Part shown: in pieces, positions 35,455 to 48,500 of the stretch | Position numbering within the stretch: position 1 is the stretch's first letter | Layout: each line of letters opens with the position of its first letter | Source of the DNA: Tigriopus japonicus | Taxonomy: Eukaryota; Arthropoda; Copepoda; Harpacticoida; Harpacticidae | Assembly: GCA_010645155.1 (NCBI GenBank) | Contig: CM021323.1 | Span: 5,808,210 to 5,872,209, forward strand | DNA length: 64,000 bases | Reading direction: 5' to 3' | Made by a program: the position numbers and the translations under genes | The notes under the pieces: generated by a model | What the model saw: only the letters and a program-made list of their open reading frames with translations | Told to the model about the DNA's origin: nothing | Database searches by the model: none

Positions 35455-36209
35455 AATAATTTTTCCGCAAATGTAAAGACGCTGAAATGTAAACCCCGTT
35501 GTGACCATGTTGTAACAAAAGTTTTGGTTGAGAGCATCATTTAAAATTATTGTTTTGCTCGAGAATCCTGATCCCTGAATATGTGTAACAAAATGTTTTA
35601 TCTGATTCTTGGTTCCAAATGTACGGTAGAGGAATTCTGAAAGAATGGAAACACTCGTTACAATCGTAAACAACAATTGTCGTTGGAGATTAACAAACCA
35701 AGTACATTTTCGGAACGTTAATCAAAATCCTTGGAGTTCTTAACGAATTGACGTCAAACATTGAAGATAAACATCAATAGAATGACAAAACTTAACAAAG
35801 CAAACTTTAAGGCGCTTCGCTCGTTACACATTCCAAGGCTTCTACCAATAATAGTCTCAATGCACCATCACCTTATTTTTTCTATGCTTTTGAAAGTGTT
35901 CCTCTGAGACGATAAAAACCGAAAATTTCATTCATCACGCATTCATTGTTTACATTTGAAGGTGTTGTCCTATTTATGGTGGAGATTTAAAACTCTCAAG
36001 AGGGGAAAGAAAATGTGCGATGTTGGTTGGTGCTTTCTCTCTTTTCAGAGGCTGGATTTTCAAATGCGTCGAGCGGAAAAGGGGCTTCATGCAAGCTTTT
36101 GCACTTGATCTCAAAACATGGGCACTTGTCAGGCTTCCATGACAATTGCATGGCAAGAGCAGAACCATGTGTGCGTTTCGCCTTCAAAGTTCAAGTCTAA
36201 AACAATCGA

Positions 36210-39200
36210 ATGAAATCGGGAATGGATTACGTCGTGAGATTGATATTTCTTGGCATTGGAGCTCTCTCAGCGTCACTAAATTCCGCCAAACCCAATTTTC
36301 TGGTTCGAAATCCAACGAAAGAGCACGTGTGTAGTGTCTTCTTCTACGTGGATCCATACCTTTGGCGACAAGTTCATTCTTTGGAAAGTAAGTGATAAAT
36401 AGGGCCTGGAAAAAAATTCTAAAGTATAAAATGTTTTAAAAATATTTCTCCTCTTTTGCTCAATTTTGTAAATATTTTGGCTGATTCAAGGAAAAAATAA
36501 TTATTTTCCCGAATATTTGAGTCAGAAAAAATATTTCAGGCAAAATTGAGGAAAATAAGAGGAAAACCAATGCCCAACAGGGCTTACCCAAAATGAATCC
36601 AAAATACAAAAATCTCCACAAAATGGCATTTGTTTTGATGTTACACATTCACAACCAAGACTACTGTCAAACACGAAAGAAACTGCGCCATCTATTGAGG
36701 CAAATTGAAAATTGTGTTGTTAAATCACTTACATGTTAAGTGTGCCTCCAAACATGGTCAAATATATCAAATTCATCAAAAACAATTTAGAAAATCAGTA
36801 CACAGACAAAAATACCAAATAATGGCGTTGGCAAAAAATATTTCCTAAATATCCGGCTTTCTTTCAAACATTTAGCAAATATCTAGGGCTTTTGAATAAA
36901 ATGTGTATTGGATATTTTGACACTCTTTTGCAAATATTTTTCCGGGCCCTAGACGGATAAATCTAATAGGTTGGGTGAGTTTTTTCGAAGATATGGTGTG
37001 AACAACCATTTCAAAACTCACGCAACCTAGTAGCAATTCAGGTTAAGAGTATTTTTTCATTAATCAAGTAATGTACTTTTGTCTTATCTTCATTACAGAC
37101 TGGAATGTGACTGCCACACGTCTGCGTCTCAATAGGCTCATGTCAAAAATGGTGAAAGAGGCCAATGCTATCTATTCACTTTCTGAATTCTATGGAGATG
37201 GTCACAAAATTCACAAAGGAGTGAAATTTCAACTATCACACTCCATAATTGATGAATCACCATGCGATTTTTTTCCCAGGTTAGTTATTTTGTTCAAGTT
37301 CATTCAAATAGTTTTTTCTGATGAGGCTCAAATTCATTGTTAAAATTTTTTATCTGGTTTTCAATCTACTCAATCATTTTGGCGCGCGCTCGGTCGTTGT
37401 GACTGGCAATTCACAACATACGTTCGGTCACAGAGAGTATCCAAAAAGCACCTTTGTTTTTGAAAACTTCTTACCAAGGGTGTCTTCAAGATTAAGCAAA
37501 GATGTTATCCCCCTTTACTTGCAAATGAACAATGACATTGATGAGAATCCCAAAAGATTGAAAAGATTGAATCTGAATGTATTCCATAGAAACAAACCTA
37601 TATCCTTATTTCACGCTCCAGCATGATCCACATGATCCACATGATCCGCAAGATCTTGTTAATAGTGCATTTATTTCTGACGCATGCAGATTTTGAGTAT
37701 CAATCACTGATTGTACCAATATTTGTTATGAGCGAAACGCCAGCCCACAAACATGGTTTTGAATGATTATAATTATTTGGTTCAATTCAAAATTTGTTCA
37801 TGTTCAGGCACATTTGCCCATGGAAGGAGGAAAAACTACTAACATGTACTGCTTGCTTCTTGCAATCGAACACATGTTTGGAAAATTGAACATTTTGGCT
37901 TCAAATATTGCAACAGATTTGATTTCTACACATTTTAGAGATCCTTTTGGCAAGATTGCGGATTGCCAGGAGCCCAATATTCCCATGTCAGACCTCTGCC
38001 ATCAGCCTATCTTGTGCAAACACAACATGACCTACAATGTGTTTTGCAATGACATTCGAACCATGCGGTATTATCTCCACTTGTTCTCCACTCAAGATCA
38101 CTCTCCATTTTGCCTTTCATATGCTCTTACATATCGACAAATGAATGATTTCCAAGGTGTGGCATGGATCAAGGTACTCTTCACACTACTCAACTTGAGA
38201 TCTTTTGGTTGAGGTTGCGAGACTTGGGTGAAAGAAATACATGTAACATCTTTCATAAGCATCGCGCAACCTAGTCTTCAATTCAAATAAGTATAAAGCG
38301 TTGTTTGCCTTCAAAAATAGTCTCAAATGTCTCTGAAATTTGAAGCTGACTTTTTACGCTCAAATACACATAATTTTTCTTTTATTCACGCGATGCATTG
38401 AACGACTAAATTCTAAAAACACCCAAACACGTTGCTCTCCTGATTATACTTTCATCAGTAGAGTTGGTTTCTGTGAAGAATGGGAATATCCATCTTCATT
38501 AATTAATATGGATGCTTTGCAAGGGAAACAGTACTGATATTATAACCGCAAGACTAGCTGCATTCAGGTTGTCCGTTTGGTACTTCAAAAAACGCGATGC
38601 TCTTTCTTTGGCTTTGCGTTTCAGGGATACGATTCTTCAATTACTCAATCCATAACAAACTACGGATATTGCGCCCAAAATGATGCTCAATGTATGTCTC
38701 CCTACTACTTCAGGAATACAGGGGTCGTTAACATGAAGGTACTCTCGACATTTCAAAATGCGATAGCCTCATAAATTGTACAAATAGTTTCCATTTGTAA
38801 TTTTAATATATAGATGACCTCGGAAGAATTTCACGAGGGCGGAGCAATCAACGTGTTTGTCCACGAAATTGGACACAGTCTTGGTGCCAAACACGACGAT
38901 GAGATCGATAGAGATTGCTCTAAATTTGGCCGCAAGGATGATTTGCACTTCTTGATGACCTCAGACGTTCTGGTAAGAGTAAATAATTCATTAAATCAAA
39001 TTCATCCCACGTCATTTTGCTACAATATTCGTGAGGTACTAAAGAGTTTGTTATCTTTCCAGAAAATCATTGACGGAAATACCTCTGGAACTTTGTCAAC
39101 CTGTGCCATGCGAGACATTGGGAAGAACCTTGATCGCATGACATGTTGGCAGACTCGGAGTGGTCTTGACAATTTTAGAGAGTCAGATCCAAGGAATGAG

Positions 39201-39564
39201 CCCAATTGCGAGTACTTTGCTCGGCGCATCGAAAGATCCGATTGCTTACGTTTGGAACGAGCTAAGAACGGTCTAATCAATATCATTTGGAGTGAGTACA
39301 ATAGGATACTGAAGAATGAATGGATCACGTCGTGTTCACATTTGAGCGCACGTGTATTTTGCAGCTGTGGCATTTGTATCAGTATTGCTTGGCCTTGGGA
39401 TTGTGCTTTTGAGGCTGCACGCCACTTTCAGCTGTTTGGAGGTCGTAGTTCACAAGGTGCAACGCGAAAACATCAATCACGATATGAGGAATGAGGTGTC
39501 AGTCATGAACTTTGGGATCGGTAACTATTGGAAGATGAGCGACGCCACACTGAACACCACCTAG
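36210..39564 (+). CDS. Minimal ADAM10/17-like membrane metalloprotease (M12B), no disintegrin domain
   Basis: Seven exons with agreeing phases: 36210-36387, 37099-37279, 37939-38173, 38625-38738, 38814-38972, 39063-39291 and 39365-39564 (431 aa). A second in-frame ATG lies at 36222. Order: a hydrophobic signal sequence (about 5-26), then the start of an ADAM10-type catalytic domain directly (CSVFFYVDPYLWRQV). Next come FCLSYALTYRQMNDFQGVAW (ADAM10-like central strand), the zinc site HEIGHSLGAKHD (His253, Glu254, His257, His263), a Met-turn-like FLM (Met284) and STCAMRDIG. A Cys-bearing 60-aa spacer follows, then a TM helix (about 360-381) and a 50-aa tail. ADAM10/17 are about 750-830 aa with pro-, disintegrin and Cys-rich domains; those are absent here. 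All zinc ligands and the catalytic Glu are kept, so it may be an active surface protease. Substrate unknown. Its stop lies 9 bp from the stop of the convergent gene. Confidence 0.85.
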
Positions 39565-39573
39565 CGGTCAAAT

Positions 39574-42500
39574 TCACAAACTATCCGGGCTGAGGTTGTG
39601 CCACATGACAATGGTCTCCTTGGGAATCTGAATGGCTTTGTTCCAATGTTCCTCGCCAGATCCCTTGGCCAACATGGAACTTCCAAGGACAACGAAACCA
39701 ATGTCTTTGTCTGGAAATTGAATGAAAACAAACAACTCAATGAGAAGTTTTGTAGTTGATGACATGCAATGGATCCAAAGTTTTCTTTGCACCTCTGTCT
39801 AGCATGTTGGTGGCTTCCACCACTTGAATTGCGATACCCATCTCTTTCATGGCCTCAATGTCGACTTTGAAATTAAACGATTGATTGAAGGCCACTTCAT
39901 CCGATGAAACCTTGATGACGTCTGTCTTCTTGATCTTGACGGTCTTCAAATTCTGCTGGAGGCACACTTTCACATAGCATTTGTTCAAGCCTGGGGCCCA
40001 AGACTAAAATGGAAACAAGCTTTGAGGCAATTTCCCCTTTCCAAAGTACATTGCACCCGATAAGTGTAATTCTGTCAAGTAGAGGGCGCTCCACATAGGA
40101 ACACCAGAGGGACAAACGAACAAACATTTTTAGAACGAACGTTTTAACCGAACCAGATTGTGTTGTTGTGGATCTCTAGTATAGTAACATCCCTTACCTC
40201 TAAACTATCGCATTGGTAAACAGCAACTGTGAGCCTTTCCAATGTCGGATTTGCACACAGGGATAACTTCACCCGAGGCGTCGCTCCTTCCTCTTCCTCA
40301 TCGCTTTGGTCCTGAACGTGTTCCGTAAACACCTGGGAAATGCAAAGAATCCAAGAACTTTACATAAGAACGCTCAAGATCTTGAATTTGGAACCTCCTC
40401 TAACCATCTGCCATTAAGTTGTTCGAAAATGTATCTAGAGACGTCATGCAAGAATAATTGGCACGAACTTTTATATTGTGACAAGACTAATGAAAACAGA
40501 GCGAGGAAATTGTTGGTCACGACCCTTGAAATATTCATTTCTCTACTAGCTAAAAATTTCCTTTAGAGGCAAGTCCTGGCAAAACGATCAAAAGAAAGGA
40601 ACAGATTGCAAAACAAGAAGTTTTCCTCAAAGGATTGGAACGAGCAATACCCGAGTTTTGAGCTCTCTCTCTTTCTCGCTCAACGAAATGCATTACTTTA
40701 AGAGTAATACCTATGATATTTCAAAGCCAAACTTTTTGACAACTTCGTCGACCTTGAGCTTTTTGCAGCTCATTTTTTCATTCTTGTGACAACCAGGTTG
40801 AAAAAACATAATGCGACGCAGTTTCACTTCGCACCATCAGGGCCTAACCAAAGGTCAGAAATGTATTGAGTAATCAAGCCCATACTCACCTCAAAGGAAT
40901 CTTTGGGTGGATGTCTCATTGGTTTGAGGACCACACCAATGCGAGCGGGTTTTCTGTGGCCTCGATTTCCCAGAAAATTGATTCTCAACGTTCGATTGGG
41001 AAGGTCGGATCGCGATACCTTTTGGTAAAAGTATTACTATTACTGCCGCCATCATTCATTAACTTGGAGTTCCAGGCACACTGGAACTTGAAAGAGAGTT
41101 GGGAACTCACCGGAAAGAGATATGTCTTGTGGCTGTCTTTCTGAGTGTATGTTCCATTAATGAGACTCCTTTCGTCGGGAAGAAGAGTCATGCTGAGAAA
41201 AAGCGACAAAAGAAGAAGATTACCTTAGAGGAATAACTGTAAAGTGTTCTTTGGAATGCTCCAAATTAGGGATGTTGGAAATCAATCTTCATTAAAGTTT
41301 TTGAGAATTTTTAGAAGAATTGCCAATTAGAAAAAGTTTGGGAATCAAGACTACGTTGAGGAAGGAAGAGAAAAGTCACCGAACCGATTGGAGTAGTTTT
41401 TTAAAGGGATATTATTTTTTCTCTTTTCTCATTACTTTTGGGTTTTTTTCGCTGCTCTTTAATTTAAAAAAAAAAATATCTGTCGACAGGTCACAAGCGG
41501 CGCTAAAAGAATAGAAATTGGCATGTATGTGAAAGAATATATGGTAGGCAATCGATAAAATAAGGGGAAAGAACCCGTATCATTCGTGTCCGATCCAGAC
41601 CTTTTGATCCCTAATATTTATTTGAAGTTCCAGAACTTCATGACTGATTTGGGGGATTATTCGGACGTTTAAGCAAGTTTGTTTGTTGGAAGGTCTTGAC
41701 AAAAAGCTCTCAGTACTGCTGGGATCAATCTGGGATCGACCAAGGAAATCGTAAGACTTCCTAAGATCACGTGAGGATCTTCAGTGATCCTTGGATCGAC
41801 TAACAACTAGCTGGAATCATAGTACCCATAGAATTCCATAGAGAAAACATTGACGTCATTTTGTCCGCCTTGTTGACTTGCTTTCAATGCCTTAATTTTT
41901 ACTTATCTTCTACATTGGACATCTTATCATGAATTAGGAGAATCAAAGACTTCACAGGGGGCCACATGCACAAAACTAAAGCTTTTCAAAATTTTGCCTT
42001 CCAAGAAATTGCTAATTTGGGCAAGTTTCAACCAATCACTGACGCTGAATGGTCCTTAATGCCTGTTATGAAAATTCACGACCGGACTGCTCTGGTATCT
42101 CTCCTCTATGGAACTTTATGGTGGTGCCAGCAAAAAAGAAACAGTTTCCTTAAGCGTCCGAATAAACGGTACTGTATTTTAAAATTACTCTCCATGGGAG
42201 CCGAAAAAACCTACTTCAGCCTGTATTGTTGAAAGATACCCTAAATTAGATATGCACATTTTTGTAATCCAGTAATAAAAAAACTGAAATGTAGCTTAAA
42301 TGTTTGCTATCTCAAGAAACCGAACATGGAAACACACCTAAAAATGTTAAGCATGACGTGTTCTATTCTTTTTTTTTTGCGGATTTTTTATTACCGCTAC
42401 AAGGAATGCGATTCCCTGTAAATTGAAGGATTTCTCCCGACAGCTTCAATCCGACCCCCAACAGGATTCGAACCTACGCCGTCTGGGGAAGCACTTACAC

Positions 42501-45500
42501 TCGGCACTTTTAAGAACGCGCTAGTACGCGTTGTAAATTATTTCAAATTCATTGGGGCGTGACCTTGTAATAAGGATTATTATTATATACAGGGTTGTCA
42601 CGAATTAGATTCCCAGAACAAATCAAGAATCAGACGTGGCGCATTATGTTTGTGATTAAATTGCACTAATACAAATTGAAGAAAACAGTTCAGGTATACT
42701 TGAGCAAAGTGTTTTTTAAATTGATTAATTTGGAGATGTTTTTTTAAAAACGACTCCCCCACCCTAAGTACGCGCACTCTATTGGCAAGCACAAAACAGT
42801 TAACAAAATTTTGAAGGTGATCAGTTATAAGTTGTAAATTGTAAATAGTGTTGTTGGTTGTTAGTTAAGGAGTCAGTACATCACTGATAAAGGGTGTTTC
42901 ATGAAGGAATATTCCCGCTCCTTGCCACTTTGTGGTTGCCAATGATATATATTGGTAGTTGTTTGGATTGAAAGACGGTTCAACGCTAAATTGTGACTCC
43001 AAAGAGTTGAGTTTGGAGGGTGGCAGTCAGCCAGGATCGTACCCCAGCCATCTGCTCGACAAACTGACGCAGTACGCACTACGCCATGCCTCACCCACCA
43101 ATTATGAACAGTATTTCTTGTTTTAATTTCAATAGGCTGACCACACATATAAGCATTCAAACTTGGCCTCGTCTCCATCATAGTGAAAACGAGCTTGATG
43201 AAGCGAGTTTTTGGGAAGCAGAGAACATGAACCCTTAGCTTTTAAAGCTGTCTGTGCAGGTTTTCTCCTTATTATGATACTGTTGCTCAATTAGCTGATG
43301 CAAAGTCACTCCACCCGTTTTAAAAAAAAAACATCCTTAGGACTGACATTGTTGTGATGCATCAGACAACAAAGACAAACTGTTTGACACACACCTGAGG
43401 CTAGTTTTTTAGACACAAAAGATCGATCTCAAGATCGTACTATAGTACTACATATAAGTCCGATCTTGAGATCGATCTTTGCGGCTAAAAAACTAGCCTC
43501 GGTGCTTGTCTTATTTAGACCCCTAATTAACTTCATCGTCTCTTTTTGTCACAATTTTACCATTTAAGTTTCGAGGACTCTAATTTGAAACAACCCTGTA
43601 TCCTTCGTTCGTTGAGTTACCAAACTGTCTCTCGAGTCAGTACTGACTATGAATTCTCTGATTGGATCGTGGGTCTTACCTCAATCCAATGTCATCGTAT
43701 TCCTTGGGGAAGTGCTTAAGTTTCAAGATGGAGATCTCCAGGAACTCCTTTTGTGAAAGATATTTCACTTTGAACTTTACCATCTTCTGCTCTCCATCGC
43801 AATCCACGCTAATCTCTCGGTAAAGCTCAGGGTTCAAGGAGCCCAGGTCGTCTGAGATGAAAAAAGATATGAAAGCTCTATAGAAATCAATTACCCTGCC
43901 TCTGATCCATTAACACACCTCGCCTAGATGTGGAAATATTAGCTGGATACACGAATACGCTCGTGTTATTTGATTGGAAACTGGGATTTCGGGCTCGAGG
44001 ACTTCGCGGACTCACTGGGACTTGAAAGCCCGTGGTTTCTGCGGGTGAAGCCTCCTTGGACGAGGAAAACGAGAACAAAGACGATGAGCAAGACGAAATA
44101 GATGGACGACACGATGAGAGTCTAAAATTAAGAAGGATAGATGGCCAATGTGAGCAAGAGATATGGACAGAACAAGCACTGCTGGATTGCCTGGACGCCG
44201 ATGCTCGCAAAAGCAATCATGATTTCCAGTACGGACAGTTAAATTTTCAAAGAAAACGAATTCCCGAATCCCTCTGGAAGGCAGTAAGGATGCCTCATTG
44301 AGAGAAATGATTTTTTTTCAGCCCAAGGTGGAATAACTTACCTCCGAGAGATCAAGCTGTATTGCGAGGGCGATGCTGAAGTTGGAGTAGATGGATAACT
44401 TGGACAAGGGGATATCGAAAAAGGCGAAAGTAATTGCAAATTGGAGTGAGAAGAGGCTCCAGAAGTAGCGGGACCTGAAAAAGTCAAATGGACGACATCA
44501 AGTTTCTACTGACTTGCCATGAGTGACGACTGGATCTGGTTTTGCTTCACTCACAATTGGATGCATTGCTTTTCCAGCTTCCATTGCTGCAACTAAAAGC
44601 AGAGCCCGCAGAGTAAGCTCTATTTTCAGCTCTTTTTCGCCTAATGAGAGAGAGAGAAAGAAAGAAAGATACAAGATAGATTTAAGATCTGTTGGTTCTT
44701 AATTAGTGGATCGTCGTGGTGGTAAAAAAAACAACAGCCTTTTGTGCAAAAAACCAATCCTAAAATTCCACACAAAAAAATCAAGGCCTTTAATGCTTCT
44801 TTCGAAACACAATAATACGGTACTTGTCCGTTGCTCGAAACCGATATTTGGTGAAAAGTTCTTTTGGCTCCATCATTAATTATCGGTTGATTTGTATGTT
44901 TCAGAACAGATGTAAATCACTAGGAATCAAAACTATGCTTAGATCAAATGTAAACCTACTACTGCTACGGGTATTGAAAATTTGTTTGAAATTTTTAAGG
45001 CTCCATTCAGCCCATAAAAAAAGCAAGTTGCATAACCAAATAGAGATTTGTCAATTTTTGTGAATGGAATGTCCATCATGCTTAACCCCTAAATCCTCTA
45101 AATCCACGTTTTAAAACTAACCTGAGGAAAGGTGAAGTACAGGGACTTGGATGAGGACTGAGAAAACCTTGCTCATCGGGATTCACTGGGGATTTTTGAC
45201 TCGACAAACTGTCTCTCTTGAAGTTAAGAGGCGTCAAAACCGGGGAAACAGACCTCGGACTTGGACTCGGACTAGAGTTTTCAAAGTGAAAAGAAGTAAT
45301 TTTACATACGTCCATTGAAGAAAATTTCATGCTTGAAAGGCCCTACTTTGGGGAAAGATTAGAGTCATACGACCGCGAGAAGTCACTCTCACATCTTGAG
45401 AAAAGCGATGGAACAATGGTGGATGAGGGCGAGGAGCACAAATGGTCATCGGTAGGTGCTCGAACAAAGGGTCCTCGAATCACTTTATCTGTGCCGCCGC

Positions 45501-48500
45501 ATGTTGGTTTTAAAAAGGCGGCGTCCGTTTTGAAGCTAGAACACTCGTATGATTAGTTGATGCTCAGTCATATAAAAAGTCGAAAGATTAAGGGTACACA
45601 TTTTTTGGAAATAAACTGACCATTTAAGGGTCTAAACTGGCCAATGAAATGAGCTGAAATGGCAAATAAACTCAAGAGTGGAGGATCTCTTTTTTAGGTA
45701 GAAAGTTTTGAATTTCGTCTTAAAGAGTCCGGATCAGGTTAAAAAATGGCAAATAGAGTGAAAAATGGCAAGAAGTTATGAATTGTAAAAAAATCGAAAA
45801 CGAAAATTGGCAAATTAAGGGAACATGGCAAAATAGTGAAAAAATGGCAAATAAAGGAAAAATGACAAAAAAAGTGAAAAATGGCAAATAAAGTGAACAT
45901 TGCGAAAAGAGTGAAAAATGGCAAATGAAGGGAAAATGACCAGAAAAGCAAAAAATCGGGTAAATATTAGATGAACGCTCTTTTGGGTCATAGACCTTTT
46001 TTGCTAAAAATCTGCATCTTTACTTAAGTTTGTTCTACCTGACATTGGACAAGCCCATGGTGATCTTCAAAGGTGTTTCGCCTTGGTTTTCCGCGTCTTG
46101 GCGGATAAAACTTTTCCGCCGATGATTGATGGTATCGCCATCGATTTTCGGGCCAGTTGACTCGTAATGTAACCGAGATCGTCGCAACGAGTTATCTATT
46201 GTTTTCGAGCGTGTCCTAAACGGGACATAAAACACGTGAAATGAGGAAAATTTTTTACAAATAGATAAGTTGCAATTTCCCATGACAAAAAATAGAATGA
46301 ATAAATCGTTGCAACAAATGAAAGTGATTTTTTGAAGAATAGTTTATTTCTCTTAATTCAATAGGCGAGCACACTTTTATGGCTTCCCGGTAAACATCAA
46401 ACTGCTTGGCATTTTTGGTTACCTTTACTTGATTTTGATCAGGTTAAAAAGATGTTTTTTCCGTCTTCATTTCAAGATTGATATTCTCAAGTGTTTGGAC
46501 TGAAAGCATTTATTTTAATGGCAGTTATATTGAAACATTTTTGAATTAATTTTCAAGCCTGGATCTTCTCGAGCTATTCTATTTTGGCCTTTACTAAAAA
46601 TTGGCTCCAAAATGGAGACGATTTAATTCGGATGTACGAAAATGATTTTGGAAGTAAAACGTTAGTTAGGAAATTCCATAGGCAAACCTAAAAAAGAAAG
46701 CTTGTGAAACAAACTTACCTGGGAGTTTTTGACTTGGATGATCCGGTGCTTCTTTGTTTGGATTGCTCGGTGGTTCTGGTCTTGCGGTTTTTGGGCGTCG
46801 TTGGCATTGAGCTAAAAATTGACACGCAGTTTGAGAGAATTTTTATGATTCACTTTTCTGGCCTTGATCACCATTTGTAGCTTATCTATTTAGGCTCTTA
46901 TACGGTTACATTGTCCAACACGGTCATCAAAAAAAGAGTTCTAGTTTTTAGCGTCGACAATTGGCCTTTTTTGTCTGCCTTTTTCAAAGGAAAACTTTTG
47001 AGCTTGCCATTTGGTTTCAAAAAAGGTTCTGGGTTCCACAATCTCCTGGGCAATTTCTATCAGAGACTTTTAACCTCCACGAATACAAGAACCATACGAG
47101 CAAATGGAAAAAAAGTTGTTACACTTTGAAGTGGTAACAAGGGCGGCCTTTGAAAACATGAAAACAACTCAAGTGCACTTCATAAACACAACCTTCACCA
47201 ATGTCCACGCCTATACACTTTATACCGTAACTCAACACTCATGAATTAATCAACGAGCTCAAGAACAGTCTCGATGGTTTCGAAGGCCTGCTTTGGACAT
47301 TTCAATGTTTGTACAGGGCATTTCAAGGTCATATCCAGAAAGTTACCATCGAACAAGGTTATTCAGGCCTTCTTTGAAGAGTCTGGTAAAGCCAGAGCTT
47401 TGGAACAAGTCGTTTCAGTATTCCAATATTGGAAAATTGAGTCGAGAACACTTGACCATTCCCCCATTATTAGACACTTGACAATGTTGAGTTCAAGTTT
47501 TCCTCCTAACCATAAATTAAAAGAAACGGCAAACAGTTGGAACACAGTTGGAAATTGCAAATTCTGCTAACCTTGAAAAGCTCTGAAGGAATTTTGTACT
47601 TTCAAAGTATCCCTGAGGGGGTTATGAGGGTTCGTCAAATTCAATTGCGCTTTCGAAGGCAAGTCTAGGAATCACTGTAATGTATGTTAAACGCTCAATT
47701 TTCCTCAAAGAAATCCATCCGCTTGGAACACCATCACATTTTGAGGACCATGTGATCCCTTTGTGGATAAGCTTTGCCTCGAACGGTCACATTCGTGGAT
47801 GGAGTACAAATCCGAATCCAAAATCAGAGCCTTTTTTCGTGTTGATCTCAGCACTTATTTCCAGTCTCAGACTTTATAATCCTTCTCCAAAAATGCTTTT
47901 GATACGAGCAACGACTTTGGCCTTTGAGGAAAAGTGGCCTCCAATTTGACTTCCTCATGAAATAGGCTTATAAATGCAAATTCTCATTTTGATCGATTGA
48001 GGTTTATTGCAGACTCTATTCAACTAAACGTTTTGGCAAGGAAGTTCAAAACAATCTTCATTCGTAATGTTGACAATCCGTTGGCTTAATGCATGTCAAC
48101 CCGGTTAAGAGTTTCAATTGATGCATGCTTGCAATTTCAAGGGCCCTTTTGTAATTTTAGTCGGTCTGATCTTTAACATTCAGTATGCTAACATATTCCT
48201 CAATAGTACGGGTAGGACAAATACGTATTTTTAGTGATTTTTGAAAGTGCCATTTTCTCGAAGGTCAAAGCTGTCGAGGTTTAGTGATTCCAAGTAACAT
48301 TTCCGACGGAGAGTCAACAAAACCTAATTGGTAAATCTTTAATAACCCATGCACCCATGCATAGCGCTTCCATTTCCAAGTACCCATTTGATTCCCAGCT
48401 TAAATACATGAAACTAGGCTCTTTTCCCCCCAATGCCTTACCTTGATCTGGACCATTTTTCTAGGCGAGGGCTTCGCTGTCCATCACTTCTCTCATCTTC

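Larger units (their letters stand above)
33833..36209. other. Region between the divergent cadherin and ADAM genes
   Basis: This space should contain both 5' regions. Just before the cadherin ATG, the minus strand has a possible acceptor (ACCATAG at about 33843-33849), so a 5' UTR exon may lie further up. Before the ADAM ATG, 36003-36047 ends in 'ctctcttttcag', a good acceptor for a 5' UTR exon. The middle contains a copy of a dispersed repeat (34926-35454) and an unclassified minus-strand frame (34266-34616). Confidence 0.45.
41193..43679 (-). other. Large intron of the synaptotagmin-like gene
   Basis: A 2.5-kb intron between the first C2A exon and the 82-bp exon. It contains a tRNA-derived SINE (42369-42531) and a 42-bp-stem hairpin (43395-43502), and otherwise only AT-rich DNA. 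No additional exon is needed by phase. Confidence 0.65.

Noticed and set aside
37321..37626. 101-codon plus-strand frame inside the ADAM locus
   Set aside because: Lies in the intron between 37279 and 37939. It has no matching splice phase or resemblance to ADAM proteins, while direct joining 37279/37939 is in phase.
37808..37938. Possible longer start of ADAM exon 3 after the AG at 37806-37807
   Set aside because: It would enter in phase 0, but the previous exon ends in phase 2. The acceptor at 37937-37938 fits the phase and the protein family.
42440..42531. tRNA gene suggested by the perfect B box
   Set aside because: The acceptor stem and anticodon arm do not form, the similarity continues into a SINE body, and a second copy exists at 60792-60979.
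44474..45122. Direct splice 45122 to 44474 in the synaptotagmin-like gene
   Set aside because: It shifts the frame of the downstream exons away from the C2 domains; the microexon at 44592-44555 solves this.
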